Assembly (NCBI RefSeq): GCF_007289895.1 | Contig: NZ_CP041660.1 | Location: 2,790,001 to 2,854,000, forward strand | DNA: 64,000 nt | DNA from: Catenovulum sediminis | GTDB taxonomy: Bacteria > Pseudomonadota > Gammaproteobacteria > Enterobacterales > Alteromonadaceae | Reading direction: 5' to 3' | Shown here: positions 35,601 through 44,795 of the stretch, piece after piece | How positions within the stretch are numbered: position 1 is the stretch's first letter | How the letters are laid out: each line of letters begins with the position of its first letter | Notes under the pieces: model-generated | Seen by the model: only the letters and a program-made list of their open reading frames with translations | What the model was told of the DNA's origin: nothing | Databases searched by the model: none | Program-made: the position numbers and the translations under genes

Positions 35601-37901
35601 GTGATTAAATTTTCAACGAAAGGGCAAACACTACTTGAACTTCAACCAAATTTAAAATCAGGGAAGATTTTACCATGCGTAATTATTACATATACTGATT
35701 GGAAGAATGGGAATTTGGATTCCAATTTTCTATCGAAGCATAAGTCGCTTATTGTGAGAAGTAGTTGCTCTTTTGAAGATTGTAATAACCAATCTTCAGC
35801 TGGGAAGTATTTGTCAATTGCTGGGATAACTACAATTCAAGCATTAAATATGGCCGTAGAAAAAGTTTTCTCTAGTTACCGTGAAAATTTAAAAGACTCT
35901 GAACAAGTACTAATTCAACCACAACTAGTAAATGTTGAAAAATGTGGGGTATTTTTTACATATAACCAATCTAATAACAGTGATTATTATGTTATAAATT
36001 ACGATACGACTGGTCGAACGGATTCAATTACAAGTGGTGACGGCAAGGATTACGTTACTTGTTATGTGAGTAAAAACACAAAACCTAAAAGTGAAACTGC
36101 ACGTGAATTAATAGCGTTAGCCGATGAATTAAGCACACTATTGGGAAAAGATAATCTTGATATCGAATTTGCTATTGATACTGACCAAACCCTTTGGTTG
36201 CTGCAAGTGCGTCCTTTGGTCATAAAAAAACCAGAAGCTAAAGCTACTGATGAAGTTTTTCGAGCAAAGAAGCGAATAAAAAATCAGATTAATCTGTTAA
36301 ATGCACCTCACCCTTATTTATACGGGCAACGAAGTATATTTGGTGTTATGCCCGACTGGAATCCTGCTGAAATTATCGGTGTGCGACCCAAACCTCTTTC
36401 ATTAAGTTTATATCGAGAGCTAGTTACCGATAATATTTGGGCGTATCAAAGGAATAACTATGGGTATCTAAACTTGCGTAGTTTTCCTCTTTTAGTCAGC
36501 TTTTGTGGTCAACCCTACATAGACGTTAGAGTGAGTTTTAATTCGTTTGTTCCAAAAGACACGCCACCAGAGCTAGCGGAAAAATTGGTAGACTATTATT
36601 TAGATCAGTTAGAAAGTAAGCCAATATATCACGATAAAATAGAGTTTAATATTGTCCTGTCTTGTTATTCTCTAGATATGAACAACAAGATGGAGAAATT
36701 ACGTAATGCCGGTTTTTCGGATTTTGAAGTAGCCACCTTATCAACGTCTTTAAGGGAGTTAACGAACCGAATAATAGATTCGCGAACTGGATTATGGATT
36801 CAAGACTTTCACAAGATAGAAAAGTTAGTCCAGCGTCAAAGTCACGTACATGAGAAAATTACAGATATACGGCAGAGAATTTACTGGCAGTTAGAAGACT
36901 GTAAGCGCTATGGTACTCTGCCATTCGCAGGTTTAGCTAGAGCAGCATTTATTGCTGTCCAGTTATTACGTTCTATGGTTGCAGAGAGGGTATTGACAGA
37001 GCATGATTACGAACGATTTATGAGTAGTTTGTCAACTGTTAGCTCTCAAATGTCTGATGATTTTTCGAGTCAAAGTCGGTCAGTTTTTTTAGAAAAATAT
37101 GGTCACCTGAGACCTGGAACCTATGAAATAACTTCACCTAGGTATGATGCAGCCCCTGATTTATATTTTGATTGGGATGCTCGGAAATTAGCAAATAAAG
37201 ATTGCAAATTTATTTTATCAGATGAAACCAAAAGGAAGTGTGACGAATTGTTAAGCGCACATGGTATAAGTCATTCAGCCATATCATTATTTCACTTTAT
37301 AAAGTCCGCAATCGAGGGGCGAGAATATGCTAAGTTTGTATTTTCAAAATCTTTGAGTAACGCCATTGAGGATATAGCTGAACTGTGTGCTCAGGTAGGA
37401 TGTTCAAGGGAAGATGCAGCTTACTTAAATATTAAAGATTTACAGTCCCTTTTAGGTGCGTCTGATTGTGTTGAAGGTACGATAAGGGAGAGCATTGATA
37501 AAGGAAAGCGATTGTATGAGGTTACTCGTTTATTAGTTTTGCCACCATTAATATCTTCAGCTAGAGATGTTGACGAGTTTGAGTTACCAGCATCGGAACC
37601 TAACTTTATCACAGACAAAGTTACAACTGGACAAACTTGTAGTATTAAAAATACGTATGACTTAAAACGTAAAATAGTTTTTATACCTAACGCTGATCCG
37701 GGCTATGACTGGATTTTTTCGCACGATATAAAAGGTCTTATCACCCAATACGGTGGCTGTAATTCTCATATGGCGATAAGGGCGAGCGAACTAGGCATAC
37801 CATCGGTTATTGGTGCAGGAGAGATTTTATACAAAAAATGGGAATCAGCAAAGCTTCTTGAAATCAATGCAATAAATAGAAAAGTAAGGGTTATTAGGTG
37901 A
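35601..37901 (+). CDS. PPDK/PEP synthase-like kinase, candidate L-glutamine kinase (Cj1418-like)
   Basis: 766 residues. An ATP-binding domain of the pyruvate phosphate dikinase type covers about residues 1-210 (LIVRSSCSFEDCNNQSSAGK; IEFAIDTDQTLWLLQVRPL). The C-terminal swivelling domain has GGCNSHMAIRASELGIPSV, with the phosphorylated histidine at about 723. The middle 400 residues are unlike PEP synthase and lack a PEP-binding barrel. This matches Cj1418, which phosphorylates the amide nitrogen of L-glutamine in O-methyl phosphoramidate synthesis (established knowledge). The neighbours, in matching order, make this the best call. Confidence 0.78.
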   Translation: MIKFSTKGQTLLELQPNLKSGKILPCVIITYTDWKNGNLDSNFLSKHKSLIVRSSCSFEDCNNQSSAGKYLSIAGITTIQALNMAVEKVFSSYRENLKDSEQVLIQPQLVNVEKCGVFFTYNQSNNSDYYVINYDTTGRTDSITSGDGKDYVTCYVSKNTKPKSETARELIALADELSTLLGKDNLDIEFAIDTDQTLWLLQVRPLVIKKPEAKATDEVFRAKKRIKNQINLLNAPHPYLYGQRSIFGVMPDWNPAEIIGVRPKPLSLSLYRELVTDNIWAYQRNNYGYLNLRSFPLLVSFCGQPYIDVRVSFNSFVPKDTPPELAEKLVDYYLDQLESKPIYHDKIEFNIVLSCYSLDMNNKMEKLRNAGFSDFEVATLSTSLRELTNRIIDSRTGLWIQDFHKIEKLVQRQSHVHEKITDIRQRIYWQLEDCKRYGTLPFAGLARAAFIAVQLLRSMVAERVLTEHDYERFMSSLSTVSSQMSDDFSSQSRSVFLEKYGHLRPGTYEITSPRYDAAPDLYFDWDARKLANKDCKFILSDETKRKCDELLSAHGISHSAISLFHFIKSAIEGREYAKFVFSKSLSNAIEDIAELCAQVGCSREDAAYLNIKDLQSLLGASDCVEGTIRESIDKGKRLYEVTRLLVLPPLISSARDVDEFELPASEPNFITDKVTTGQTCSIKNTYDLKRKIVFIPNADPGYDWIFSHDIKGLITQYGGCNSHMAIRASELGIPSVIGAGEILYKKWESAKLLEINAINRKVRVIR

Positions 37902-38503
37902 CACATAAAAGTAACATGATCTTAGTAACCATGAGGCAAGACTTTGACGATAATTATTTAGAGTGTAGAGATTCAATAGACATTAGGTGGTTTGGTTTTC
38001 TAGAGCAACTTGGGTTGATACCTGTTTTAATTCCAAACAATTTAACATTAGCAGAAAAGATGATTGTTTCGAATGATTTTTGTGGTGTTTTGTTAACAGG
38101 GGGAGGGATCCACAATCCAAAAGGTGATGATCAACGAAGTGCCATTGAGCTGTGTTTGATCAAACATTGTATAGTGAATAATTTGCCTATTGTTGGAGTG
38201 TGCCGAGGGATGCAATTTATACAAAGTTATTTCGGTGTAACGCTTGAGCCTATTCAAGGCCATGTTTGCCGTCAACAACACATTACTTTTAATGGCAATA
38301 TAGAATGTGTAAATAGTTTCCACGAAAATGGAACAACAAATACAGTTGCAGATTTATTGGTCTTAGGGAAAAGCAATGACAATGTTATAAAAGCAATTAG
38401 ACACATAAAAAAGAAAATATATGGAATTATGTGGCACCCAGAGAGATTGGCTAAACCTACAAGAAGGGATATTAATTTATTTAAAAAATGGTTTGAAATA
38501 TGA
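37898..38503 (+). CDS. Class I glutamine amidotransferase-type hydrolase, candidate gamma-glutamyl-CDP-amidate hydrolase (Cj1417-like)
   Basis: 201 residues, GTG overlapping the previous stop (GTGA). The nucleophile elbow is VGVCRGMQFIQS (Cys102), and the catalytic His/Glu are in IMWHPERL (His180, Glu182). It belongs with gamma-glutamyl hydrolases (peptidase C26). In C. jejuni Cj1417 releases glutamate from gamma-glutamyl-CDP-amidate to leave CDP-phosphoramidate (established). The position between the kinase and cytidylyltransferase genes matches exactly. A general gamma-glutamyl peptidase is the alternative. Confidence 0.75.
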   Translation: MTHKSNMILVTMRQDFDDNYLECRDSIDIRWFGFLEQLGLIPVLIPNNLTLAEKMIVSNDFCGVLLTGGGIHNPKGDDQRSAIELCLIKHCIVNNLPIVGVCRGMQFIQSYFGVTLEPIQGHVCRQQHITFNGNIECVNSFHENGTTNTVADLLVLGKSNDNVIKAIRHIKKKIYGIMWHPERLAKPTRRDINLFKKWFEI

Positions 38504-39246
38504 CAAGAGCTGTAATTTTGGCCGCAGGACAGGGAACTCGGCTACGCCCCTATACCAATGATAAACCTAAAGCTTTAGTTGAACTATTTGGAAAAGCTTT
38601 GATCGAGCATCAGCTAGATACACTGAAGCATCTGAATATAGAAAATGTTGCAGTAGTAACTGGTTATAAAGCCGAACAGCTAGTTGACTACGGATATTGT
38701 TATCATAACCCAAACTTTGCATCTTCTAATATGGTTCAAAGCTTGTTTTGTGCTGAACGTTTTTTTGAGAGAAATGCTGATTTGTTGGTTTGCTATGGCG
38801 ACATTATATACAAGCCTAAAGTACTTGAAAGCTTGTTAAATGATAAACGCGGTATATGTGTAGTTGCAGATCTGCAGTGGAAAGAGTTTTGGGAGCTTAG
38901 GATGGATAATCCGTTAGAGGATGCGGAAACTTTTAAAGTTGATTGCGGAAGGATTATTGAATTGGGAGGTAAGCCTAAGAGCTATGATGAAATCCATGCT
39001 CAGTATATAGGGTTGATTAAAATTCCAGCTTGCCAAATACATGAGATTGTAGATTTTTATCACTCGCTCGACAAAAAAGCATATTATGACGGGAAAAAGT
39101 TCTCAGATATGTATATGACGACATTTCTTCAATTATTGATAAATAACTCGTTTGAGGTTTACCCTACCTATATAAACAGAGGGTGGTTAGAAGTGGATAC
39201 AGTGGCTGACTTGGAAACTTATCAGCGAACACAAGGTGTATATTAA
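38500..39246 (+). CDS. LicC/HddC-like nucleotidyltransferase, candidate CTP:phosphoglutamine cytidylyltransferase (Cj1416-like)
   Basis: 248 residues. ILAAGQGTRLRPYTNDKPKA is the nucleotide-binding signature; CYGDIIYKPK holds a metal-binding Asp; EVDTVADLETYQ is the C-terminal metal/product segment. Cj1416 of C. jejuni couples CTP to glutamine phosphate (established). ATGA overlap with the hydrolase gene. Together with the genes at 34293, 35601 and 37898 it makes the four characterised steps of the phosphoramidate route. Confidence 0.75.
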   Translation: MTRAVILAAGQGTRLRPYTNDKPKALVELFGKALIEHQLDTLKHLNIENVAVVTGYKAEQLVDYGYCYHNPNFASSNMVQSLFCAERFFERNADLLVCYGDIIYKPKVLESLLNDKRGICVVADLQWKEFWELRMDNPLEDAETFKVDCGRIIELGGKPKSYDEIHAQYIGLIKIPACQIHEIVDFYHSLDKKAYYDGKKFSDMYMTTFLQLLINNSFEVYPTYINRGWLEVDTVADLETYQRTQGVY

Positions 39247-39283
39247 TATTTTCCTTTTATTAAACAACTGCTTAGGGGGTGAC

Positions 39284-40318
39284 ATGTTAAAAACTATAGG
39301 AGGGGTTTTAATCAGCCCAAATAAACCTTTAGAAATTGTACGAGGTATTTCTATTGGCGCATTGAAGCAAGGGCAGGTTGTTGTTCGCATACTATATGCG
39401 GGCCTTTGTCATAGTCAGCTAATGGAGGCTAGAGGCCTTCGTGGAGAAGACAAATACTTGCCGCATATGCTGGGCCACGAAGGCGTCGGAATAGTAGAGC
39501 AGGTGGGTGAAGGCGTTACCAAGGTTAAACTCGGTGATAAAGTGGTACTAGGTTGGATTAAAGGGGAAGGCTTAGATGCTGGTGGGACGCAGTATGATTC
39601 GCCGATAGGAACAATCAACGCGGGTGCGGTGACCACCTTTAGTACGTATTCTGTCGTTTCCGAAAACCGAGTGGTAAAAATACCGCAAGACTTTGATGAA
39701 AAGTTAGCCGTACTTTTAGGCTGTGCATTACCGACAGGAGCCGGTATCGTGCTCAATCAATTAAAACCGGAAGCAAACTCTAGCGTTTTAGTCATGGGGT
39801 TAGGTGGAATTGGCTTAAGCGCATTGTTAGCATTGCGGCACTTTAGCAATATCAGGGCTATTGCCGTAGATATTGAACCGACTAAATTAGAATTGGCAAA
39901 AGAATTAGGTGCGCATGAGTGCTATTTAGCGAATGAAAACGAAATATCCAAGCTAAAAAACACTTACAAAAATGGCATCGACTACGCCATTGAGGCGGCC
40001 GGTACGGTTGAAACTATAGAAACAGCGTTTGCTTTAATCAAAAGAGGTGGCCGCTGCATTTTTGCCTCACATCCAAAATTTGGTGACAAGATTTCTATCG
40101 ACCCTTTTGAGTTAATTTGTGGTAAAAAAATTGAGGGGAGCTGGGGAGGAAACAGTAAACCTGATAAAGATATACCTATTATTGCCGATATTATAAACAA
40201 GTATAAATTACCTGTGCATAAAATGCTCTCTCATGAATATTCATTGGATCAAATCAATGATGCTTTGGATGATCTTGAGCAGCGTAAAATTGTCAGGGCT
40301 TTGATTACAATGAGCTAA
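39284..40318 (+). CDS. Zinc-dependent alcohol dehydrogenase (MDR superfamily)
   Basis: 344 residues from ATG 39284 after AGGGGGTG; the frame is open from 39236. The catalytic-zinc cysteine and adjacent histidine are in LYAGLCHSQLMEA, and GHEGVGIVEQVG is the family signature. VLVMGLGGIGLSALLAL binds NAD(P). The region where structural zinc cysteines usually lie (after VVLGWIKGEG) has none, so this enzyme has lost the structural zinc site. It may oxidise or reduce a polyol or sugar alcohol used downstream; the substrate is unknown. Confidence 0.8.
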   Translation: MLKTIGGVLISPNKPLEIVRGISIGALKQGQVVVRILYAGLCHSQLMEARGLRGEDKYLPHMLGHEGVGIVEQVGEGVTKVKLGDKVVLGWIKGEGLDAGGTQYDSPIGTINAGAVTTFSTYSVVSENRVVKIPQDFDEKLAVLLGCALPTGAGIVLNQLKPEANSSVLVMGLGGIGLSALLALRHFSNIRAIAVDIEPTKLELAKELGAHECYLANENEISKLKNTYKNGIDYAIEAAGTVETIETAFALIKRGGRCIFASHPKFGDKISIDPFELICGKKIEGSWGGNSKPDKDIPIIADIINKYKLPVHKMLSHEYSLDQINDALDDLEQRKIVRALITMS

Positions 40319-40321
40319 AAC

Positions 40322-41824
40322 ATGACCACTCTAGTTGAGTTTTTTCAATTAATTGATAACCCCCTTTTGCATGACAATAAACGGGTTGTGTTCGTTAACG
40401 GTAATTTTAATACGTTGCATCCGGGGCATATACGTTTATTAAAATTTGCCAAAGAGTGTGGTGATATTTTAGTAGTAGGTATAAATGCAGATAGCATTGT
40501 CAACAATCCAACCTATTTAGCTGAGCAATACCGTGCTGAGGTTGTTTCTGCTCTTGCTTACGTAGATTTTTGTTTTATCAACCGAGACGAAATTCAAAAA
40601 GTTATTATGGCTTTAAAGCCTAACATTATGGTTAAAGGTGTTGAATATCAAAACAAAGATAACCCAGAAACGTTAGCGCTAGAAAAATTTAACGGCAAGC
40701 TTATATTTTGTTCAGGCGATGCATATTTTAATGAAGGAAGTGTGCAAAGTTCGAAATCGCAAGCACCGGTAATTAATTCGAATAAATTAAATGGTTATTT
40801 AAGCCGAAGAAATATTACCCTGAGTTCTTGTTCTGATACTGTACGGCGTTTTTCTGAATTAAACGTTGTAGTTATTGGAGACGTAATAATTGACCAATAT
40901 GTGCAATGTAGTGCTGTTGGTATGTCTCAAGAAGATCCAACAATTGTTGTAACCCCAAATCAAAAATCTTTGTACCTTGGTGGCTCTGGAATTACAGCAA
41001 GCCATGCTAAAGCGATGGGAGCCAATTGCGTCAAATTATATACAGTTACAGGGGCTGATGAGTATTCCAATTATACCAAGCAGAAGCTAGCAGAATACGG
41101 AGTAGAAGTTTTTTTAAGCTCGGACGAAACTCGACCGACAAATCTTAAAACCCGCTATCGGGTCGGCAGTAAAACGATGCTTCGAGTGAATGAAGTGCGT
41201 AATCATGATATCGAAAAATCATTGCAAAAGCAGATAATAAAACAATTGGAATCTGAAATTAATAATGTTGATGTATTAATCTTTTCAGATTTTAATTACG
41301 GCGTGCTGCCACAAACGCTGGTTGATCAAATTATACAACTTTGCATCGAAAATAACGTTATCATGGCTGCAGATAGCCAATCGTCTTCACAGGTTGGCGA
41401 CATCTCTAGATTCTCACATGTCGATATTATTACACCCACTGAACGAGAAGCCCGATTAGCGTTAAACAACGCTAAAGATGGTTTGGTTGTCCTATCTGAA
41501 AAACTTCGGCAAAAATGTGATGCCAAGCATGTAGTTGTAACATTGGCGGAAAACGGTGCTTTTTTACATAAACCTTTAACGAATGCAGTTAACGGTGATC
41601 TATGGGTAAACGACAAAATTGCGGCTTTAGCCGAGAAAGTTGAAGATCCCGCAGGCGCTGGTGATTGTTTTTTAGCGGCAGCAACTTTATCTTTAGCTGT
41701 TGGTGCAGATTTTTGGCATGCCTCTTTTGTCGGTGCTGTTGCTGCTGCTTGCCAAGTAAGTCGCGTAGGCAATACACCTTTACAACAATCTGAGTTAGAT
41801 AATGCATTGAGCGAGGTTAAGTAA
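40322..41824 (+). CDS. HldE-like fusion in reversed order: nucleotidyltransferase then PfkB-type sugar kinase
   Basis: 500 residues. The first 140 are a cytidylyltransferase-type domain: FVNGNFNTLHPGHIRLLKFA carries the HxGH-type site, and IMVKGVEY matches the RfaE2 segment. From about residue 185 (VVVIGDVIIDQYV) begins a PfkB/RfaE1-type kinase with LGGSGITASHAKAMGANC and the signature DPAGAGDCFLAA. In E. coli HldE the kinase comes first and the adenylyltransferase second, so the order is swapped. With the GmhA-like isomerase at 23549 it suggests NDP-heptose synthesis, but the nucleotide is not certain. Confidence 0.82.
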   Translation: MTTLVEFFQLIDNPLLHDNKRVVFVNGNFNTLHPGHIRLLKFAKECGDILVVGINADSIVNNPTYLAEQYRAEVVSALAYVDFCFINRDEIQKVIMALKPNIMVKGVEYQNKDNPETLALEKFNGKLIFCSGDAYFNEGSVQSSKSQAPVINSNKLNGYLSRRNITLSSCSDTVRRFSELNVVVIGDVIIDQYVQCSAVGMSQEDPTIVVTPNQKSLYLGGSGITASHAKAMGANCVKLYTVTGADEYSNYTKQKLAEYGVEVFLSSDETRPTNLKTRYRVGSKTMLRVNEVRNHDIEKSLQKQIIKQLESEINNVDVLIFSDFNYGVLPQTLVDQIIQLCIENNVIMAADSQSSSQVGDISRFSHVDIITPTEREARLALNNAKDGLVVLSEKLRQKCDAKHVVVTLAENGAFLHKPLTNAVNGDLWVNDKIAALAEKVEDPAGAGDCFLAAATLSLAVGADFWHASFVGAVAAACQVSRVGNTPLQQSELDNALSEVK

Positions 41825-42543
41825 TGGCGATTAATACCGCTATATTGCTGGCCGCAGGGTTGGGTTCTCGTTTACAGCCTCTCACCAATTCTGTTCCGAA
41901 ATGCTTGGTGCCTATTGCTGGCAAACCACTTTTATATTACTGGTTTGATAATTTGATTGCGCAAGGTATTAAAAATATCTATGTAAATACCTACTATTTA
42001 GCGGATAAAGTGCGCTTGGCTATAAATTTATACGCACAAAACAGTTACATCACCGTTGTTGATGAAGCTGAATTAGCTGGCACAGCTGGCTCAGTGAAAA
42101 ACATTGTTTCTAGTTTTAATTTGGTTGCTGAGGATGTGTTGATTGCACATGCTGATAACTTGTGCTTTTGTGATTGGGAAGACTTCTTTAACTTTCACCT
42201 TGAAAGAGATAGACATATAGATGTTACCATGATGGCGTTTCATACTGATTCACCACAAACATGTGGGATATTAGAGTTGTATGCGGATAAAAGGATAAAG
42301 GCATTTCATGAAAAAGTTGACAATCCACCAGGAAATTTAGCAAATGGTGCCGTTTATCTGTTTTCGGAAAAAGCTCTCGTTAGCTTTTTAAATTGTTCTT
42401 TAACAAAGCCGGATATTAGTTTAGATATTATACCAACAATCTTAGAGCGTATTCACGTTTGGGAAAATACCACTTATTTAAGAGATATTGGTAATCCAAA
42501 CGCTTATGCGAAAGCACAAAAAGACGTTTACCAATTTATTTAA
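41824..42543 (+). CDS. Sugar-1-phosphate nucleotidyltransferase (HddC/mannose-1-P guanylyltransferase-like)
   Basis: 239 residues. ILLAAGLGSRLQPLTNSVPK is the nucleotide site; IAHADNLCFCDW has the metal Asp; the C-terminal YLRDIGNPNAYAKA is typical of HddC-like enzymes. It is coupled to the fusion kinase upstream (TAATG), so it may activate the phosphosugar that enzyme makes. Its stop overlaps by two bases the stop of the opposing ptmE-like gene, so two long operons end tail to tail with no room for a terminator. Confidence 0.82.
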   Translation: MAINTAILLAAGLGSRLQPLTNSVPKCLVPIAGKPLLYYWFDNLIAQGIKNIYVNTYYLADKVRLAINLYAQNSYITVVDEAELAGTAGSVKNIVSSFNLVAEDVLIAHADNLCFCDWEDFFNFHLERDRHIDVTMMAFHTDSPQTCGILELYADKRIKAFHEKVDNPPGNLANGAVYLFSEKALVSFLNCSLTKPDISLDIIPTILERIHVWENTTYLRDIGNPNAYAKAQKDVYQFI

Positions 42544-43595
42544 GACTCATAATCGTCTGTATGAAAATCAATCTGCGCTTGGCTATACTCTTCATGCTGT
42601 CCGATATCCAACCAGTATTCATGTATTGGAAAAACAGCAACTTCTTGTCCTTTATTTAAATTCATCTCTAATAAAGTTGGCATATCTAAGTAAGTATTTT
42701 CGTCAATACTTTTCACTAAAGCGGGGTTTAATACATATATTCCGGCATTAATAAAATAAGATTTTGTTGGTTTTTCTGTTATTCCTGTAAGTGTATTGTC
42801 GTTATATTCCACAACTCCATAGGGTATCTGATAAGTTTCGTGTTTAATACACATGGTTGCTATGGCTTGGCTTTTTGCGTGAAAGTCAATTAACTTTGTA
42901 AAATCAACTTTTGTTAATAAGTCCCCATTCATCACTATCATGGGAGCTTGTATATTTTGCTGTTTGACTAAACTTAAACCGCCGGCAGTCCCCAGTGGCG
43001 TTTCTTCATGTACATAGGTTATCTGTACCCCCCACTTACGCCCGTCACCAAAATGCGCTACGATTTTTTCAGGTAAATAATGTGTGGAAATAAAAAAATT
43101 ATAAAACCCTGCGTTTATAAACCTGAGTAAAATTAATTCTAAAATAGGTTTTGAGCCGATTTTTAATAGTGGTTTTGGGCAGTTTTCAGTTAATGGCCTG
43201 AGTCTTTTACCAAACCCTCCGGCCATTAAAAACACAGGGTTGTTATAGGTTTTTTTTCGTAAGCTTGGGTAAATAAATAAATCAACCAGTTTGCCATCTT
43301 TCAAAATCGGTAAGTGTCTAATACCGTGTTGCAATAAAAACTCGATGCGCTGAGTTTCGCTGCTGCTTGTATCAAGGGCCAGTGGTTTTGTATTCATAAT
43401 ATTTACCACAGGATCAGACAATAAATGATTATTTATTAAGCCGCGACGAATATCACCATCCGTGACAACTCCAACGAGTTTCTGTTGACTGCTTATAACT
43501 AATGCTACCTGCAATGTTGATTTATCAATTACTTTCATTGCATCTAATATTGTTGAATCTTCAGAGACTAACGTTTTGTGCCAATCTTTAACCAT
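42540..43595 (-). CDS. ptmE: PtmE-like CBS-domain nucleotidyltransferase (GlcN-1-P guanylyltransferase type)
   Basis: 351 residues. Two CBS motifs fill the first 110 residues (VALVISSQQKLVGVVTDGDI; GIRHLPILKDGKLVDLF), followed by the nucleotidyltransferase MAGGFGKRLRPLTENCPKP with VMNGDLLTKVDF. The C-terminal YWLDIGQHEEYSQAQ is usual. CBS plus transferase in a legB/legI/legG operon matches PtmE of C. jejuni, which makes GDP-glucosamine for legionaminic acid (established). It is the last gene of the minus-strand operon. Confidence 0.82.
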   Translation of the reverse strand: MVKDWHKTLVSEDSTILDAMKVIDKSTLQVALVISSQQKLVGVVTDGDIRRGLINNHLLSDPVVNIMNTKPLALDTSSSETQRIEFLLQHGIRHLPILKDGKLVDLFIYPSLRKKTYNNPVFLMAGGFGKRLRPLTENCPKPLLKIGSKPILELILLRFINAGFYNFFISTHYLPEKIVAHFGDGRKWGVQITYVHEETPLGTAGGLSLVKQQNIQAPMIVMNGDLLTKVDFTKLIDFHAKSQAIATMCIKHETYQIPYGVVEYNDNTLTGITEKPTKSYFINAGIYVLNPALVKSIDENTYLDMPTLLEMNLNKGQEVAVFPIHEYWLDIGQHEEYSQAQIDFHTDDYES

Positions 43596-43610
43596 GTGAT
43601 ACCACGCGAA

Positions 43611-44795
43611 TTAATAGGTCATTTTTTTCTTTAACAATTGATCTTTATCAAAGCTGTTAGCTAGTATATCGGCAATGTTTTCACCAGCATTACCCGTACC
43701 ATACGGATTTTTTATCTTTTGACATGATTTAATAAAAGTTTTATCAAATAAGCACTGTTTAATTGCTTGGTAGATATCTTCTGGTGAATAACTGGTGTTG
43801 ATGACGTTGGAGGCTTGAAGTCTTCCAGCTTGGCGCGTGCCGATATTAACGGTCGGGCAGTTAAATGCTGGTGTTTCTTTGATTCCAGAAGACGAATTTC
43901 CGACACATGTTATTTTCCAATCGTGTTTTGCTAAATTTAAAAGTCCGTAATAACGTTTTTGACCCAAGCTTTTTAGACATATTGTGTTTTCAGATTTCTT
44001 AGCAAATTCTTCAATTTTTTCAATGATAGCTTCACAGCCTATATCGTCATTTGGGTAGGTTAAAAAGATTTTGCAGTTTGTTTCAGCCATCACCTTTTGT
44101 AATGCTGTTAAGGCGCTTTGTATTTGCTCTTTAGATTTTTGGTATTCGGTTGTCACCGAATGTTGTGTAAAAACTATTATGGGTTGATTTGCATCTAAAT
44201 TAAATTCATTTTGGATTTCAGTTTTAGAGTAAAATAGCTTTTTATTGATTGTATCAATAGCGGAAAAACCAACATTGAATACTCTCCAGGCCTCTTCACC
44301 TAGTTTCAACACTCGATTTTTTGCCTCTTCATTTGTTGTAAAGTGTAAGTGAGATAGCTTTGTCATCGCATGTCTGACTGAATCATCTAAAGCGCCACCT
44401 TCGGTTAAATCACCTCCTTCCATGTGGGCGACCGGTATGCTCATTTGAGACGCTGCTATCACGGCTGCAAACCCTTCGTACCTGTCCGCATAAACGATTA
44501 AAAAGTCAGGTTGTAACTTTTCTAAAGCATGAGAGAATTTTTGTATGCCATCACCAATAGCAAATGGAGTAGAAGCGGCGCAAGACGTAATTTTGGCTAA
44601 CTCTATTTCACACGCAACATTGAATCCAGCTTGCGCAATTTCATTTTTTGAAGCATCAAAAACATGACTAACGTGAGCACCTGAAACAATCAATGAAACT
44701 TTAAATGTTGAGCGCTTATTTAACGCTTCGATAACTGGTTTAAGAAGGCCAAACTCGGCCCTGTTACCGGTAAAAACCGCGATATGTTTATTCAT
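43611..44795 (-). CDS. legG: LegG/NeuC-type hydrolysing 2-epimerase
   Basis: 394 residues opening with IAVFTGNRAEFGLLKPVIEA, the N-terminal signature of NeuC/LegG enzymes that convert a UDP- or GDP-bound GlcNAc-type sugar to the free manno epimer. HMEGGDLTEGGALDDSVRHA and GNSSSGIKETPAFNCPTVN are the two active-site regions. It overlaps the upstream SDR gene by eight bases. The operon (legB, legI, ptmE) makes the legionaminic route more likely than sialic acid. Confidence 0.85.
   Translation of the reverse strand: MNKHIAVFTGNRAEFGLLKPVIEALNKRSTFKVSLIVSGAHVSHVFDASKNEIAQAGFNVACEIELAKITSCAASTPFAIGDGIQKFSHALEKLQPDFLIVYADRYEGFAAVIAASQMSIPVAHMEGGDLTEGGALDDSVRHAMTKLSHLHFTTNEEAKNRVLKLGEEAWRVFNVGFSAIDTINKKLFYSKTEIQNEFNLDANQPIIVFTQHSVTTEYQKSKEQIQSALTALQKVMAETNCKIFLTYPNDDIGCEAIIEKIEEFAKKSENTICLKSLGQKRYYGLLNLAKHDWKITCVGNSSSGIKETPAFNCPTVNIGTRQAGRLQASNVINTSYSPEDIYQAIKQCLFDKTFIKSCQKIKNPYGTGNAGENIADILANSFDKDQLLKKKMTY

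Noticed and set aside
35601-37901. Phosphoenolpyruvate synthase
   Set aside because: The ATP-binding and swivelling-histidine domains are present, but I see no PEP-binding barrel signature, and the context is not central metabolism.
41326-41772. A 148-residue minus-strand open frame
   Set aside because: It is antisense to the PfkB-type kinase domain, with low-complexity sequence and no ribosome-binding site or neighbours on that strand.
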